Origin: Nocardia arthritidis NBRC 100137
GTDB taxonomy: Bacteria > Actinomycetota > Actinomycetes > Mycobacteriales > Mycobacteriaceae
DNA: 64,000 nucleotides
NCBI RefSeq assembly: GCF_001612765.1
Contig: NZ_BDBB01000013.1
Location: forward strand, 140,533-204,532
Reading direction: 5' to 3'
Part shown: positions 55,847 to 64,000 of the stretch, one piece after another
Position numbering within the stretch: position 1 is the stretch's first letter
How the letters are laid out: every line of letters begins with the position of its first letter
The notes under the pieces: model-generated
Database searches by the model: none
What the model was told of the DNA's origin: nothing
The model's input: the letters and a program-made list of their open reading frames with translations, nothing else
Program-made: the position numbers and the translations under genes

Positions 55847-56691
55847 CCGCGACGGCACCGGTCCTGATACGGCCCTCGCTGGGCGAGCGACTGTCCATCG
55901 TGGTCAGCGACAGCGTGACGATCGCGAAACGCAATGTCATCAAGATCAAGCGGGTGCCCGACGTCCTGATCTTCTCCACGCTCTCGCCGATCATGTTCGT
56001 GCTGCTGTTCGCCTACGTCTTCGGCGCGGCCATCGATGTGCCCGGTCTGTCCGGCGGATACCGTGAGTTCCTCATCGCGGGCATCTTCGCGCAGACCGTG
56101 GTGTTCGGCGCGACCTTCACCGGTGCGGGACTGGCCGAGGACATGCAGAAGGGCATCATCGACCGATTCCGCTCGCTGCCGATGGCTTCCTCGGCGGTGC
56201 TGGTCGGCCGCACGATCAGCGATGTGGTGATCAACGTGGTCAGCCTGACGGTGATGTCGCTGACCGGTCTGGTCGTCGGCTGGCGGATTCGCGGTTCGTT
56301 CCTGGACGCGGTGCTGGCCTACATCCTGCTGCTGCTGTTCGCCTACGCGGTGTCTTGGATCATGGCCGTGGTGGGCCTGCTGGTGCGGGCGCCGGAGGTG
56401 TTCAACAACGCCAGCTTCATGGTGATCTTCCCGCTCACTTTCATCGCCAACACGTTCGTCCCCAGTGATAAGTTGCCCACCGTCCTACGGGTGATCGCGG
56501 AGTGGAACCCGGTATCCGCGCTGACCCAGGCGACGCGTGACCTGTTCGGCAACACCAGCCCGATCGCACCGACGTCGGAAGCTTGGCCGCTGCGGCACCC
56601 GGTTATCACCTCCCTGGCGTGGGTGGTGGTGATCATGGTGGTGTTCGTGCCGCTGGCTCTGCGTCAGTACAAGAAGACCGTCAGTCGCTGA
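55843..56691 (+). CDS. ABC-2 type permease (DrrB family)
   Basis: 282 residues with six predicted helices. LSPIMFVLLFAYVFGAAIDV, GIFAQTVVFGATFTGAGLAE, DRFRSLPMASSAVLVGRTIS and the C-terminal SALTQATRDLFGNT are hallmarks of the DrrB/NodJ permease family. Partner of the preceding ATPase. Confidence 0.92.
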   Translation: MTATAPVLIRPSLGERLSIVVSDSVTIAKRNVIKIKRVPDVLIFSTLSPIMFVLLFAYVFGAAIDVPGLSGGYREFLIAGIFAQTVVFGATFTGAGLAEDMQKGIIDRFRSLPMASSAVLVGRTISDVVINVVSLTVMSLTGLVVGWRIRGSFLDAVLAYILLLLFAYAVSWIMAVVGLLVRAPEVFNNASFMVIFPLTFIANTFVPSDKLPTVLRVIAEWNPVSALTQATRDLFGNTSPIAPTSEAWPLRHPVITSLAWVVVIMVVFVPLALRQYKKTVSR

Positions 56692-56706
56692 CCAGCGATT
56701 CCCGAA

Positions 56707-56919
56707 TCAGTGATCGTGTTCCGCGCCGGCTTCCGCCAAGGGTGTCGGCGCGGAGCCGTTCCGGGAGTACCCGATGCGCGGGGGAGCGGGGGCTGGTTCC
56801 GGCTGTTGCGGCCGCCGGGTACGGACCAGATAGGCCACGCCGCCAGCCAGCGCGACGGCCGTCGCGAGGAGGAGCCGGTTACGTGAACGCGAAGAGACAT
56901 GCAAGCGCCCCGAGGTCAT
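56707..56919 (-). CDS. Small membrane protein with proline-rich tail
   Basis: 70 residues: basic N-terminus, one helix (NRLLLATAVALAGGVAYLV), then RTRRPQQPEPAPAPPRIGYS and a polar tail. By position (between tRNA-Ala region and ppiA, minus strand) it corresponds to the cwsA slot of M. tuberculosis (Rv0008c), but no sequence similarity to CwsA is evident. Function unknown. Confidence 0.5.
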   Translation of the reverse strand: MTSGRLHVSSRSRNRLLLATAVALAGGVAYLVRTRRPQQPEPAPAPPRIGYSRNGSAPTPLAEAGAEHDH

Positions 56920-57025
56920 GGCACCACTCTAGGCACAGCCCGCCGATTCGCGCAGCAGGCCCAGCTCACAGCACGGTCCGGCCCAGTTCCGCGGCTGGAT
57001 AGCCGACCGTGGCACGATGGGCGTC

Positions 57026-57553
57026 GTGACCTCACCGAATCAGACATCCGTGGCAACGCTGCACACGAATCACGGCGATATCAAGCTCGCGCTCTTCGGT
57101 AACCACGCGCCCAAGACGGTGCGCAATTTCCTAGGTCTCGCCGAGGGTTCGGCGCCGTACACCACCGCGAACGCCAGCGGGGGCAACACCGGCCCGTTCT
57201 ATGACGGCGCTCTGTTCCATCGCGTGATGGCCGGATTCATGATCCAGGGTGGCGATCCCACCGGTACCGGTCGCGGCGGGCCGGGTTACGAGTTCGGCGA
57301 CGAGTTCCACCCGGAGCTGCGGTTCGACCGGGGCTACTTGCTGGCGATGGCCAACGCGGGGCCGGGCACCAACGGCTCGCAGTTCTTCATCACCGTCCGC
57401 CCGCAGCCGCATCTCAACCGCAAGCACACGATCTTCGGTGAAGTGGTGGACCCGGATTCCCGGAAGGTCGTCGACTCGATCGCGACCACCAGGACCGATC
57501 GCAACGACCGGCCGCTGGAACCCGTCGTCATCACCAAGATCACGATCGAATGA
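57026..57553 (+). CDS. ppiA: Peptidyl-prolyl cis-trans isomerase, cyclophilin type
   Basis: 175 residues from GTG (VTSPNQTSVATLHTNHGDIK); ATG 9 bases upstream is possible. Cyclophilin motifs FHRVMAGFMIQGGDPTGTGR, LAMANAGPGTNGSQFFITV and HTIFGEV give the catalytic Arg, Phe and Gln residues. Homologue of Rv0009. No signal peptide, so cytoplasmic. Confidence 0.95.
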   Translation: MTSPNQTSVATLHTNHGDIKLALFGNHAPKTVRNFLGLAEGSAPYTTANASGGNTGPFYDGALFHRVMAGFMIQGGDPTGTGRGGPGYEFGDEFHPELRFDRGYLLAMANAGPGTNGSQFFITVRPQPHLNRKHTIFGEVVDPDSRKVVDSIATTRTDRNDRPLEPVVITKITIE

Positions 57554-57557
57554 GACT

Positions 57558-58430
57558 ATGAACCCCCAGCCGCCCGCACCCACGTGCGTCCGCCATCCGA
57601 ATCGCCCGACCGGCCTGGCCTGCACGCGGTGCGGGCGGCCGTCCTGTGCGGAATGCCTGCGTCCCGCCGCCGTCGGCCAACACTGTGTCGACTGTCTGCG
57701 CGCGGATCAGCGCGGCGTCGCGCCGGTGCGGACGGTCTCGGGCGCGGCAGCGGCACGGACGTCCGCACCTTATGCGACCTATGCGCTGATCGCGATCAAC
57801 GTGGTGATCTACGCGATCACCGCGATCCAATCGAAGAGCCTGATGGACAACCAGCGGGGCTCCGCGCTGTTCCTGGACTGGGTGCTGTGGGCACCCGCCG
57901 TCGCCGATGGCGAATGGTGGCGGGTGCTCGGGTCCGGGTTCCTGCACTACGGCCCGATCCACCTGCTGCTCAACATGTTCGCCCTGTTCGTGGTGGGCCG
58001 CGATGCCGAGCTGGTGTTGGGACGATTGCGCTATCTCGCGGTGTACTCGGCTTCGCTGCTCGGCGGGTCCGCCGGGGTCATGCTGTTCTCGCAGAACAGC
58101 CTTACGGCGGGCGCGTCCGGCGCGGTGTACGGCTTGTTCGGTGCGATCACGATCATCCTGATCCGGCTGCGGCAGAACCCGAATCAGATGCTCATCATCA
58201 TCGGCATCAACGTCTTCATCAGTTTGTCGCTGCCCGGCATCTCGCTCTGGGGCCATCTCGGCGGTCTGGCCGCGGGCACGCTCGCGACACTCGGCATCTT
58301 GTTCCTGCCCGCGTGGCTGCGAGTGAAGACTCCGCAAGCGGCACGGATGGTCGGCTGGGCAGCGGTGGCGCTCGTCGCCGTCGCGGCGCTGGCGACAGTA
58401 GCGGTGAGCGCGATCACTTCGACTGTGTGA
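57558..58430 (+). CDS. Rhomboid-family intramembrane serine protease with zinc-finger N-terminus
   Basis: 290 residues. N-terminal B-box-like zinc finger (Cys10, Cys22, Cys25, Cys30, Cys33, Cys43, Cys46 with His13). Seven or so helices; GFLHYGPIHLLLNM, catalytic Ser187 in GASGAVYG and His233 in WGHLGG. The presence of both catalytic residues suggests an active protease. It is 4 bp after the ppiA stop and probably co-transcribed. Confidence 0.92.
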   Translation: MNPQPPAPTCVRHPNRPTGLACTRCGRPSCAECLRPAAVGQHCVDCLRADQRGVAPVRTVSGAAAARTSAPYATYALIAINVVIYAITAIQSKSLMDNQRGSALFLDWVLWAPAVADGEWWRVLGSGFLHYGPIHLLLNMFALFVVGRDAELVLGRLRYLAVYSASLLGGSAGVMLFSQNSLTAGASGAVYGLFGAITIILIRLRQNPNQMLIIIGINVFISLSLPGISLWGHLGGLAAGTLATLGILFLPAWLRVKTPQAARMVGWAAVALVAVAALATVAVSAITSTV

Positions 58431-58441
58431 CACGCGGATTC

Positions 58442-58455
58442 GCTTCACGTGAAAC
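58442..58455. other. Second candidate parS site
   Basis: GCTTCACGTGAAAC has one mismatch to GTTTCACGTGAAAC. It lies between the convergent ends of the rhomboid and PH-domain genes, 55 kb from oriC. Intergenic and palindromic, consistent with ParB loading near the origin. Confidence 0.75.
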
Positions 58456-58485
58456 ATTCGCGTCCGGCGTGGGACGAATGCACCG

Positions 58486-58971
58486 TCAGCGGGTCTTGTC
58501 CTCGGTGAGCCGCAGTGCTCCGACCAGGTCCTGGTAGACGACTTCAGGGTTGGCGCCCAGATCCCAGCGGCCGAAGATCAACAGCCGCTCCGCGCCGTTG
58601 TGCTGGACGTCGAGTTCCAACATCGGCATCTTGCGCCCGAGGCGCCGGTAGCTCACCACGCGGGCGCGGATGATCTGCTGCGGGGCGTATTCGTCCGCCC
58701 CCGTCAGCGTGCGGACGACCATGCGGGGTTGCGCGCCGGTTATCACCGACAGCCGCGGGCGTTGCCGGAACCCGAGCCCGGCAAGGGCGAGCAATCCGAC
58801 GGCGGCGAGTCCCACGAGCAGGCGGCTGGCCGCCTCGGAGGTGACAACCGCGGCGACGGCCAGCGCGATGCCGCCCACGGTGACCGCGACGAGCGCGGGT
58901 GTCGGCGTGGTCCAGGCCAGGTGCGGCTCTTCGCGCTCCCGCGGGCCGGGGGCGGAAAGTTCCGGACTCAC
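58486..58971 (-). CDS. PH domain membrane protein (Rv0010c/CFP6-like)
   Basis: 161 residues from GTG, 4 nt after GGGGAG. Two helices (about 28-60), then a bacterial PH domain with RPRLSVITGAQPRMVVRTL, EYAPQQIIRARVVSYRRLGR and LLIFGRWDLGANPEVVYQDL. The last motif is shared with Rv0010c (low molecular weight antigen CFP6). A composite DnaA-box/CTCGAG site is 19 bp upstream. Confidence 0.85.
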   Translation of the reverse strand: MSPELSAPGPREREEPHLAWTTPTPALVAVTVGGIALAVAAVVTSEAASRLLVGLAAVGLLALAGLGFRQRPRLSVITGAQPRMVVRTLTGADEYAPQQIIRARVVSYRRLGRKMPMLELDVQHNGAERLLIFGRWDLGANPEVVYQDLVGALRLTEDKTR

Positions 58972-58989
58972 AGCACTCCCCAATCGCTC

Positions 58990-59016
58990 CTCGAGTTGTC
59001 CACAGGCTCATCCACA
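58990..59016 (+). promoter_or_regulatory. CTCGAG-DnaA box composite plus second DnaA box
   Basis: CTCGAG (58990-58995) directly followed by a perfect TTGTCCACA (58996-59004), then TCATCCACA at 59008-59016. Same arrangement as the oriC composite repeats. Located in the 89-bp gap between crgA and the PH-domain gene, both minus strand. Confidence 0.8.
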
Positions 59017-59060
59017 GGTGTGCATGAATGACACGTCTGTAATCCGGGTCGGCGTTATGC

Positions 59061-59324
59061 TCAGCGCCAGCGCATCGTCATGATCAGCCCGACCACCATC
59101 AGGCCGAAGCCGATCAGGAAGTTCCAGGCGTTGAGGTCGTTCATCCAGCTGATCTGCTCGGCCGCCAGGTAGTAGACGAGCAGCCACACCAGCCCGGCGA
59201 GCATGAACCCGAGCATGATGGCGACATACCAGACCGGAGACGGCCCAGCCTTCACCTTCACCGGCGTCCGGCTGGCGGGGTTGATCGTATAGTCGGTCTT
59301 CTTACGGACCTTCGACTTGGGCAT
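59061..59324 (-). CDS. crgA: Cell division protein CrgA
   Basis: 87 residues with [20 protein letters not shown], two helices (about 31-52 and 66-84) and [20 protein letters not shown]. This is diagnostic for CrgA, which binds FtsZ/FtsI/PBPs at the divisome and polar growth zone. Homologue of Rv0011c in the same place. Confidence 0.96.
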   Translation of the reverse strand: MPKSKVRKKTDYTINPASRTPVKVKAGPSPVWYVAIMLGFMLAGLVWLLVYYLAAEQISWMNDLNAWNFLIGFGLMVVGLIMTMRWR

Positions 59325-59420
59325 GACGTCCTCGTATTCGGCTGCAGGTCGTGGTCTCTAGGCTATCCCAACAGGTAATGGATGCGACGCGGTGCCGGGC
59401 GGGGACGTAATCTCGATGTC

Positions 59421-60065
59421 ATGCGTGTTCTGGTCGTCGACAATTACGACAGCTTCGTCTTCAACCTGGTGCAGTACCTCGGGCAACTCGGTGTCGACGC
59501 TGTCGTCTGGCGCAACGACGATCCGAATCTGGCCGACGTCGGCGCGGTCGTACGAGATTTCGACGGCATTTTGATCAGTCCGGGCCCCGGTACGCCGGAC
59601 CGGGCGGGCGCCAGCATCCCGTTGGTGCGCGCCTGCGCGGAGCAGAGTGTTCCGCTGCTCGGCGTGTGCCTCGGACACCAGGCGATCGGCGAGGCGTTCG
59701 GCGCCACCGTCACCAGGGCCCCGGAGCTGCTGCACGGGAAGACGAGCGAGGTCTTCCACATCGGCGCGGGCGTGCTGGCCGGTCTGCCCGACCCGTTCAC
59801 CGCCACGCGCTACCACTCGCTCACCGTCGTCGAAGACACCCTGCCCGAGCAGATCGAGGTGCTCGGACGCACCGAGAGCGGAATCGTGATGGCCATGCGT
59901 CATCGCACCTTGCCCATCCACGGCGTGCAGTTCCACCCGGAATCGGTGCTCACCCAGGGTGGGCACCGGATGCTGGCCAACTGGCTCGGCGTGTGCGGGG
60001 AGCGCCCCGCCGAGGGCTTGGTGCAGACGCTGGAGGCGGAGGTCGCCGCGCTGGTGCTGCAGTGA
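59421..60065 (+). CDS. Anthranilate/para-aminobenzoate synthase glutamine amidotransferase
   Basis: 214 residues from the ATG MRVLVVDNYDSFVFNLVQYL. Class I amidotransferase: Cys83 in GVCLGHQAIG, His172 and Glu174 in VQFHPES. Provides ammonia to TrpE or PabB. In this conserved position (Rv0013) it is named trpG or pabA; no TrpE/PabB is in the window. The next gene start overlaps by 4 bases. Confidence 0.92.
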   Translation: MRVLVVDNYDSFVFNLVQYLGQLGVDAVVWRNDDPNLADVGAVVRDFDGILISPGPGTPDRAGASIPLVRACAEQSVPLLGVCLGHQAIGEAFGATVTRAPELLHGKTSEVFHIGAGVLAGLPDPFTATRYHSLTVVEDTLPEQIEVLGRTESGIVMAMRHRTLPIHGVQFHPESVLTQGGHRMLANWLGVCGERPAEGLVQTLEAEVAALVLQ

Positions 60066-60742
60066 CCCGTCCGCATGTGCTGCTGTCGGTCGCGGCGAGC
60101 ATCGACGGGTACATCGACGACGCGAGCCCGCAGCGGCTGCGCTTGTCCGACGCGGCGGACTTCGACCGGGTGGACCAGGTCCGCGCGGACTCCGACGCCG
60201 TCCTGGTCGGCGCGCAGACGCTGCGCAGCGACAACCCGCGGTTGCTGGTCGACAGCGCCGAACGCAGGGCGGCGCGCGTCGCGGCGGGCAAACCGGAATT
60301 TCCGCTGAAGGTGACCGTCTCGGCGAGTGGCGACTTGGCTCCGGAGCTGCGGTTCTGGCACTGCGGCGGCGACAAGATCGTGTACACCACCGCGGCGGGC
60401 GCGCCGAAGCTCACCGGCCGCCTGGCCGGATCGGCCGAGGTCGTGGACCTCGGTACCGAACTCGATTTCGGCGCGATGCTGGACGACCTGGGCCGACGGG
60501 GTGTCGACCGGCTCATGGTGGAGGGCGGCACCCGCATTCACACCGCGTTCCTGGCCGCCGATCTGGCCGACGAACTGCATCTAGCGATCGCTCCGATCCT
60601 GGTGGGCGACATCGCGGCGCCGCGCATTCTCGACCCGGCCGACTTTCCGGGCGCACCTCATCGCCGGATGCGGCTCACGGGCGTGACGCAAGTCGGGGAC
60701 GTCGCGGTGTTGCGTTACCTACCGAAGGCCGAGCCTGCCTGA
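60062..60742 (+). CDS. RibD C-terminal domain (DHFR-fold) reductase
   Basis: 226 residues from GTG overlapping the amidotransferase stop (GTGA). PHVLLSVAASIDGYIDDASP, DAVLVGAQTLRSDNPRLLVD, RLMVEGGTRIHTAFLAADLA and APILVGDIAAPRIL are the pattern of the riboflavin-reductase RibD_C family. Relatives reduce pyrimidine intermediates or act as unassigned pteridine-type reductases. Coupling to a folate-type pabA gene hints at a folate/pteridine role, but this is inference. Confidence 0.85.
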   Translation: MTRPHVLLSVAASIDGYIDDASPQRLRLSDAADFDRVDQVRADSDAVLVGAQTLRSDNPRLLVDSAERRAARVAAGKPEFPLKVTVSASGDLAPELRFWHCGGDKIVYTTAAGAPKLTGRLAGSAEVVDLGTELDFGAMLDDLGRRGVDRLMVEGGTRIHTAFLAADLADELHLAIAPILVGDIAAPRILDPADFPGAPHRRMRLTGVTQVGDVAVLRYLPKAEPA

Positions 60743-60868
60743 CGCCGGTGCCACCTCGACGATCCCGCACCCGTGGCGCACGCGCGAGACAGCTCGGCGC
60801 GGCTTGCCGCGACGCCGCAATCGCGAGGCTGTCAGCTTGATCGCGCAGCGGGGCCGTCGAGGACGAGC

Positions 60869-60899
60869 GGCCGCGGACGGCCATCGGCCGTCCGCGGCC
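60869..60899. terminator. Strong hairpin between convergent genes
   Basis: GGCCGCGGACGGCC and GGCCGTCCGCGGCC, 14-bp perfect stem with the 3-nt loop ATC. It lies between the convergent RibD-like and CBS genes and can end transcription in both directions. The remaining gap (60,743-61,027) has no gene. Confidence 0.82.
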
Positions 60900-61027
60900 C
60901 GAACTCACCTGGCACCCGGCCGGCTCGATTTCATCGCCGAGCGGGAGCGCGGCCGCACGGTGCCGAAGTGCTTTTGTGCGGACACGGAAGACGTTGTCGG
61001 GTACGTTCCTCCGCGCCGGTCCGAAAC

Positions 61028-61447
61028 CTAGGGACGTCCGTAGACGGCGGTCACGAACTCGCCGAGCTGGTTGTCGTCCAGATGCCGGGCCAGGTCCGCC
61101 TCGCTGATCATGCCGACCAGCCGCTTGTCCTCGATGACCGGCATGCGCTTGACCCGGTTGCTTTCCATCTCGTCGAGGACTTCCGCGATGTCGGCGTTGG
61201 CATCGACCCACCGGGGCGTCGATTCACACAGTTCATCCACCTGGCAATCCGATGGGGCCTTGCCCTGGGCGATGCACTTCACCACGATGTCGCGGTCGGT
61301 GACGATGCCGCACATCCGCTCGTTCTGGTCGGAGATGATCAGGGACCCGACGTTCAGTTCGGCCATGGTTCGTGCGGCCTGCTCGATCGTCGTGTCCTTC
61401 GAAATCCACTGGACGCCCGGTTTCATGATGTCCCTGGCAGTGGTCAT
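61028..61447 (-). CDS. CBS-domain pair protein (Hrp1-like)
   Basis: 139 residues with two CBS domains: MTTARDIMKPGVQWISKDTT, ERMCGIVTDRDIVVKCIAQG, then DANADIAEVLDEMESNRVKR and MPVIEDKRLVGMISEADLAR. It resembles M. tuberculosis hypoxic response protein 1 (Rv2626c). GGAGG precedes the ATG. It is not part of the pknA/B neighbourhood in mycobacteria, so it is an insertion here. Confidence 0.88.
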   Translation of the reverse strand: MTTARDIMKPGVQWISKDTTIEQAARTMAELNVGSLIISDQNERMCGIVTDRDIVVKCIAQGKAPSDCQVDELCESTPRWVDANADIAEVLDEMESNRVKRMPVIEDKRLVGMISEADLARHLDDNQLGEFVTAVYGRP

Positions 61448-61553
61448 GAGCTACCTCCTCGTACTCAGCTGCGCTGATTGGGATGAAGCAGCATCATTCT
61501 CCCGCAATTCACACCGGTTGGTCTCGTTTTCTGGATACCGGCGGCAGCGCCGA

Positions 61554-63455
61554 TCACGGCGGGCCGAGCACCCCCACGCCGACCAGGATGGCGCTGTTCT
61601 TCTGGATCGAACTGCCCGCGGACGGCTGCTGGCTGAGGATGCGGCCGACATTGCCAGCGTCGAAGGTGCCCTGCGGGGACTGGCTGATCTGGCTGGTGCT
61701 GCCGGTCCAGCCTTCCGCGCGCAGCTTCTCCACCGCCTGCGAGACGGTGAGACCCACCAGCGACGGCATCTTCAGGTCACCCGCGGACACCTGGACGGTG
61801 ACCGTGGAACCCTTCTCCGCGCTGCTGCCGCCTGCCGGGCTGGAGGCGACCACCTCACCCTTGGGCTTCGAGGACTGCACCTCCTGGACGACGACCTTGA
61901 AGCCGTTGCCCTCGATATTCGGCTGGGCCACGTCGATGCTCTGCCCGACGACGTAGGGAACGCGCACCGCCTCCGGACCGGTGCCGACCGTGACGACGAT
62001 TTCCCAGTCGACGTCGACCTTCGAACCCGGCGACGGGTTCTGCTCGATCACCTGGTCCTTCTCGGCGGTGCTCGACGGTTTGCGCTCGACGTTCGGATTG
62101 ATCCGCAGGCCCTTGGAGTTCAAGACCTGCTCGGCCTGCTCTTGGGACAGCCCGGTCAGCTTCGGCACCTGAACCTGCGCGGGACCCGAGGACACCTGGA
62201 CCGTGACCGTGCTGCCCTCGTCGATCCGCGAGCCGCCGAGCGGCTGGGTCGCGATCACGTTGCCCGTGGCGACCTTGCTGTCGGGCTTCTGCTGGATCGC
62301 CACCGTGAAGCCGAGTTTCTGCAGCGCGTCCTGCGCTTGCTGCGAGGACTTGTTGGACAGGTCGGGAATGGCCACCTGGTCCGGTCGGCTTCCCGGCCCG
62401 AGCAGCACCCAGAACAGCGCGAAAGCCACCGCGACGGCCGCGACGGCGCCGATCGCGATGTAGGCGGTCCGGCGCCGTCCGTTCGGCTCGGCCGGATCCT
62501 GCTCGGCGGTGTCGTCGTGGCGCTCGACCGTACGGTAGTTGCGCGGCGGGGGCTCGTCCGCGCTCATCATGGTGGTGCGGTCCTCGTCGGTCATCACCAT
62601 CGGGGCGCTGGGCTTCTGGCCGCCGAGCACCCGGATCAGGTCGGCGCGCATCTCGGCGGCGGTCTGGTATCGGTTGGCCGGATTCTTGCTCATCGCCTTG
62701 AGCACGACCGAGTCCAGTTCGCGCGGCACGCCGGAATACACGTGCGAGGGCAGTCGCGGGTCTTCCCGCACGTGCTGGTAGGCGACGGCGACCGGGGAAT
62801 CACCCGTGAAAGGCGGCTCCGCGGTGAGGATCTCGAACAACACACAACCGACGGAGTAGACGTCCGAGCGCGCGTCCACCGTTTCGCCGCGCGCCTGCTC
62901 CGGGGAGAGGTACTGCGCGGTGCCGATCACCGCCGCGGTCTGGGTCATGGGGTTGGAGCTGTCGGCGAGTGCGCGCGCGATGCCGAAGTCCATCACCTTC
63001 ACCGCACCCGAGCGGTTGATCATGATGTTCGCGGGCTTCATGTCCCGGTGCACGATCCCGGCCTTGTGGCTGAAGTCCAAGGCGGCGCAGACATCCGCGA
63101 TGATCTCCATCGCGCGGCGCGGTGGAAGCGGTCCCTTGCCACGCACGATGTCGCGCAGCGTGTCGCCGTCGACGTACTCCATCACGATGTACGGCAGCGG
63201 GCCGCCGTCCACCTCGGCCTCGCCGGTGTCGTAGACCGCGACGATGGCCGGATGATTGAGCGCGGCCGCGTTCTGCGCCTCGCGCTTGAACCGCAGGTAG
63301 AACGTGGGGTCGCGGGCCAGGTCCGCCCGCAGGACCTTGATCGCCACGTCCCGGCTCAGCCGGATGTCGCGAGCCTTGTGCACCTCGGACATACCGCCGA
63401 ACCCGATGATCTCGCCCAGCTCGTAGCGAGACGAGAGATTCTTCGGGGTCGTCAT
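61554..63455 (-). CDS. pknB: Serine/threonine protein kinase PknB
   Basis: 633 residues. Kinase domain 1-280: GFGGMSEVHKA glycine loop, catalytic Lys40, HRDMKPANIM, DFGIARAL, activation loop with TQTAAVIGTAQYLSPEQ. Juxtamembrane linker, one helix (about 335-355) and four PASTA domains (about 365-633). It regulates growth and cell division by sensing muropeptides. ATG overlaps the stop of pknA (ATGA), as in related species. Confidence 0.97.
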   Translation of the reverse strand: MTTPKNLSSRYELGEIIGFGGMSEVHKARDIRLSRDVAIKVLRADLARDPTFYLRFKREAQNAAALNHPAIVAVYDTGEAEVDGGPLPYIVMEYVDGDTLRDIVRGKGPLPPRRAMEIIADVCAALDFSHKAGIVHRDMKPANIMINRSGAVKVMDFGIARALADSSNPMTQTAAVIGTAQYLSPEQARGETVDARSDVYSVGCVLFEILTAEPPFTGDSPVAVAYQHVREDPRLPSHVYSGVPRELDSVVLKAMSKNPANRYQTAAEMRADLIRVLGGQKPSAPMVMTDEDRTTMMSADEPPPRNYRTVERHDDTAEQDPAEPNGRRRTAYIAIGAVAAVAVAFALFWVLLGPGSRPDQVAIPDLSNKSSQQAQDALQKLGFTVAIQQKPDSKVATGNVIATQPLGGSRIDEGSTVTVQVSSGPAQVQVPKLTGLSQEQAEQVLNSKGLRINPNVERKPSSTAEKDQVIEQNPSPGSKVDVDWEIVVTVGTGPEAVRVPYVVGQSIDVAQPNIEGNGFKVVVQEVQSSKPKGEVVASSPAGGSSAEKGSTVTVQVSAGDLKMPSLVGLTVSQAVEKLRAEGWTGSTSQISQSPQGTFDAGNVGRILSQQPSAGSSIQKNSAILVGVGVLGPP

Positions 63456-64000
63456 GGCAGTCCTTGCGAAGAAGTGGCGGATCCGCTGCGGGTGGCCGAA
63501 GGCCCTCGGGCACCGGGAATCTCCGGGAATGGTATGTCGAGAGTCGGGATGCGCGGACGGCTGCTGGTGGCGGTGGGCGCGGTGGTCGTCGGCTTCGTCG
63601 TGCTCGGTGCCGTGCTGGTGGGCGGCGGGGTGGTCGTCGTCGGCTCCGGTGTCGTGGTCTTCGGCTCGGTGGTGGGCGGTTCGTAGGTCTCGGTGTCCAC
63701 CGGCGCGGGTGCGGGCTTGGGGGTGGTCGTGGCCACCGGCGGGGCGGGCTTGGGGCTCGGCGCGACCGTCACGGTCGGCGACGGCGTGGAATCCGGATTG
63801 GTGTCTCCACCGAAGAGCAGGTAGGCCGTCAGCGCACCGAGCAGCACGGCGCCGATGCCCAGCCCGGTCAGCCATTTCTGGGTCGTGGTGAACCTGCCGC
63901 CGTTATCGGGCGGGGGACCGCCCGCCGCGCCACGGCTCAGCACCGTGGCCGGAGCCGCGATGGTGCCACCGCGATTGGCCGCGCCCACCGCGCCCGCGGC
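63452..64000 (-). CDS. pknA: Serine/threonine protein kinase PknA (C-terminal part)
   Basis: The visible 182 residues are linker, one helix (QKWLTGLGIGAVLLGALTAY) and a long Thr/Pro-rich outer tail (TTTPEPTTTTPPPTSTAPST), ending SSQGLP. The kinase domain lies beyond the right edge. Identification as PknA rests on position immediately upstream of pknB and on this tail; the order pknA-pknB is conserved. Confidence 0.85.
   Translation of the reverse strand, partial: AAGAVGAANRGGTIAAPATVLSRGAAGGPPPDNGGRFTTTQKWLTGLGIGAVLLGALTAYLLFGGDTNPDSTPSPTVTVAPSPKPAPPVATTTPKPAPAPVDTETYEPPTTEPKTTTPEPTTTTPPPTSTAPSTTKPTTTAPTATSSRPRIPTLDIPFPEIPGARGPSATRSGSATSSQGLP

Noticed and set aside
60869..60899. Perfect 14-bp palindrome considered as a regulator binding site
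   Set aside because: Its 3-nt loop, GC-rich stem and position between convergent genes fit a terminator better.

Overview
The window is chromosomal DNA from a high-GC actinomycete, most likely Nocardia or a close relative in the Mycobacteriales. The reasons are the arrangement yidD-rnpA-rpmH / dnaA-dnaN-recF-dciA-gyrB-gyrA with no gnd between dnaN and recF, a DnaA with a very long Pro/Tyr-rich linker, the DUF3566 protein and tRNA-Ile after gyrA, and the block ppiA, PH-domain protein, crgA, trpG/pabA, pknB, pknA, which matches the Rv0007-Rv0015c neighbourhood of Mycobacterium tuberculosis. I worked by reading the sequence; no database search was run.

Layout. 1-664: yidD (partial), rnpA and rpmH on the minus strand. 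665-15,023: replication core (dnaA, oriC at about 3,290-3,780, dnaN, recF, dciA, an alpha/beta hydrolase, gyrB, gyrA, DUF3566 protein). 15,174-15,247: tRNA-Ile(GAT). 15.3-43.7 kb: an accessory region inserted between tRNA-Ile and its usual partner tRNA-Ala. It holds a truncated tyrosine integrase right after the tRNA, two more integrase fragments, pieces of IS transposases, a GlxA-type regulator with a DJ-1/PfpI gene and a broken ridA, a large aromatic-catabolism cluster (19.2-33.6 kb), membrane proteins, a broken GH15 start, an MDR oxidoreductase and a FtsX/MacB-type ABC exporter. 43.7-49.1 kb: a second, compact aromatic operon under a TetR regulator, bracketed by two identical tRNA-Ala(TGC) genes in opposite orientation. 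49.3-50.8 kb: a ParA-like ATPase with a coupled HTH partner. 51.1-56.9 kb: NlpC/P60 protein, DUF1275 protein, acyl-CoA dehydrogenase-like protein, DrrAB-type ABC transporter. 57-64 kb: conserved core again (ppiA, rhomboid protease, PH-domain protein, crgA, pabA/trpG, RibD-like reductase, CBS protein, pknB, pknA partial).

The first aromatic cluster combines parts that I do not recognise together from any named pathway: a ring-hydroxylating oxygenase (alpha and beta), an SDR suited to dihydrodiol dehydrogenation, a LigB-type extradiol dioxygenase, a meta-cleavage C-C hydrolase, an MhpD-type hydratase, an ACMSD-like decarboxylase, an acyl-CoA ligase, a dienelactone hydrolase-SnoaL fusion, and a two-part StyA1/StyA2B flavoprotein monooxygenase whose two genes lie about 7 kb apart on opposite strands. 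An AraC/XylS regulator is inside it. Ferredoxin/reductase partners and the final aldolase/aldehyde dehydrogenase are absent from the window.

At oriC two features stand out. First, a composite element in which a DnaA-box-like 9-mer directly abuts a CTCGAG palindrome recurs five times in 233 bp and once more at 58,990 upstream of a core gene. Second, paired DnaA boxes are followed by a short GC spacer and four DnaA-trio triplets, marking the probable unwinding site. Two near-consensus parS sites lie at 7,809 and 58,442.
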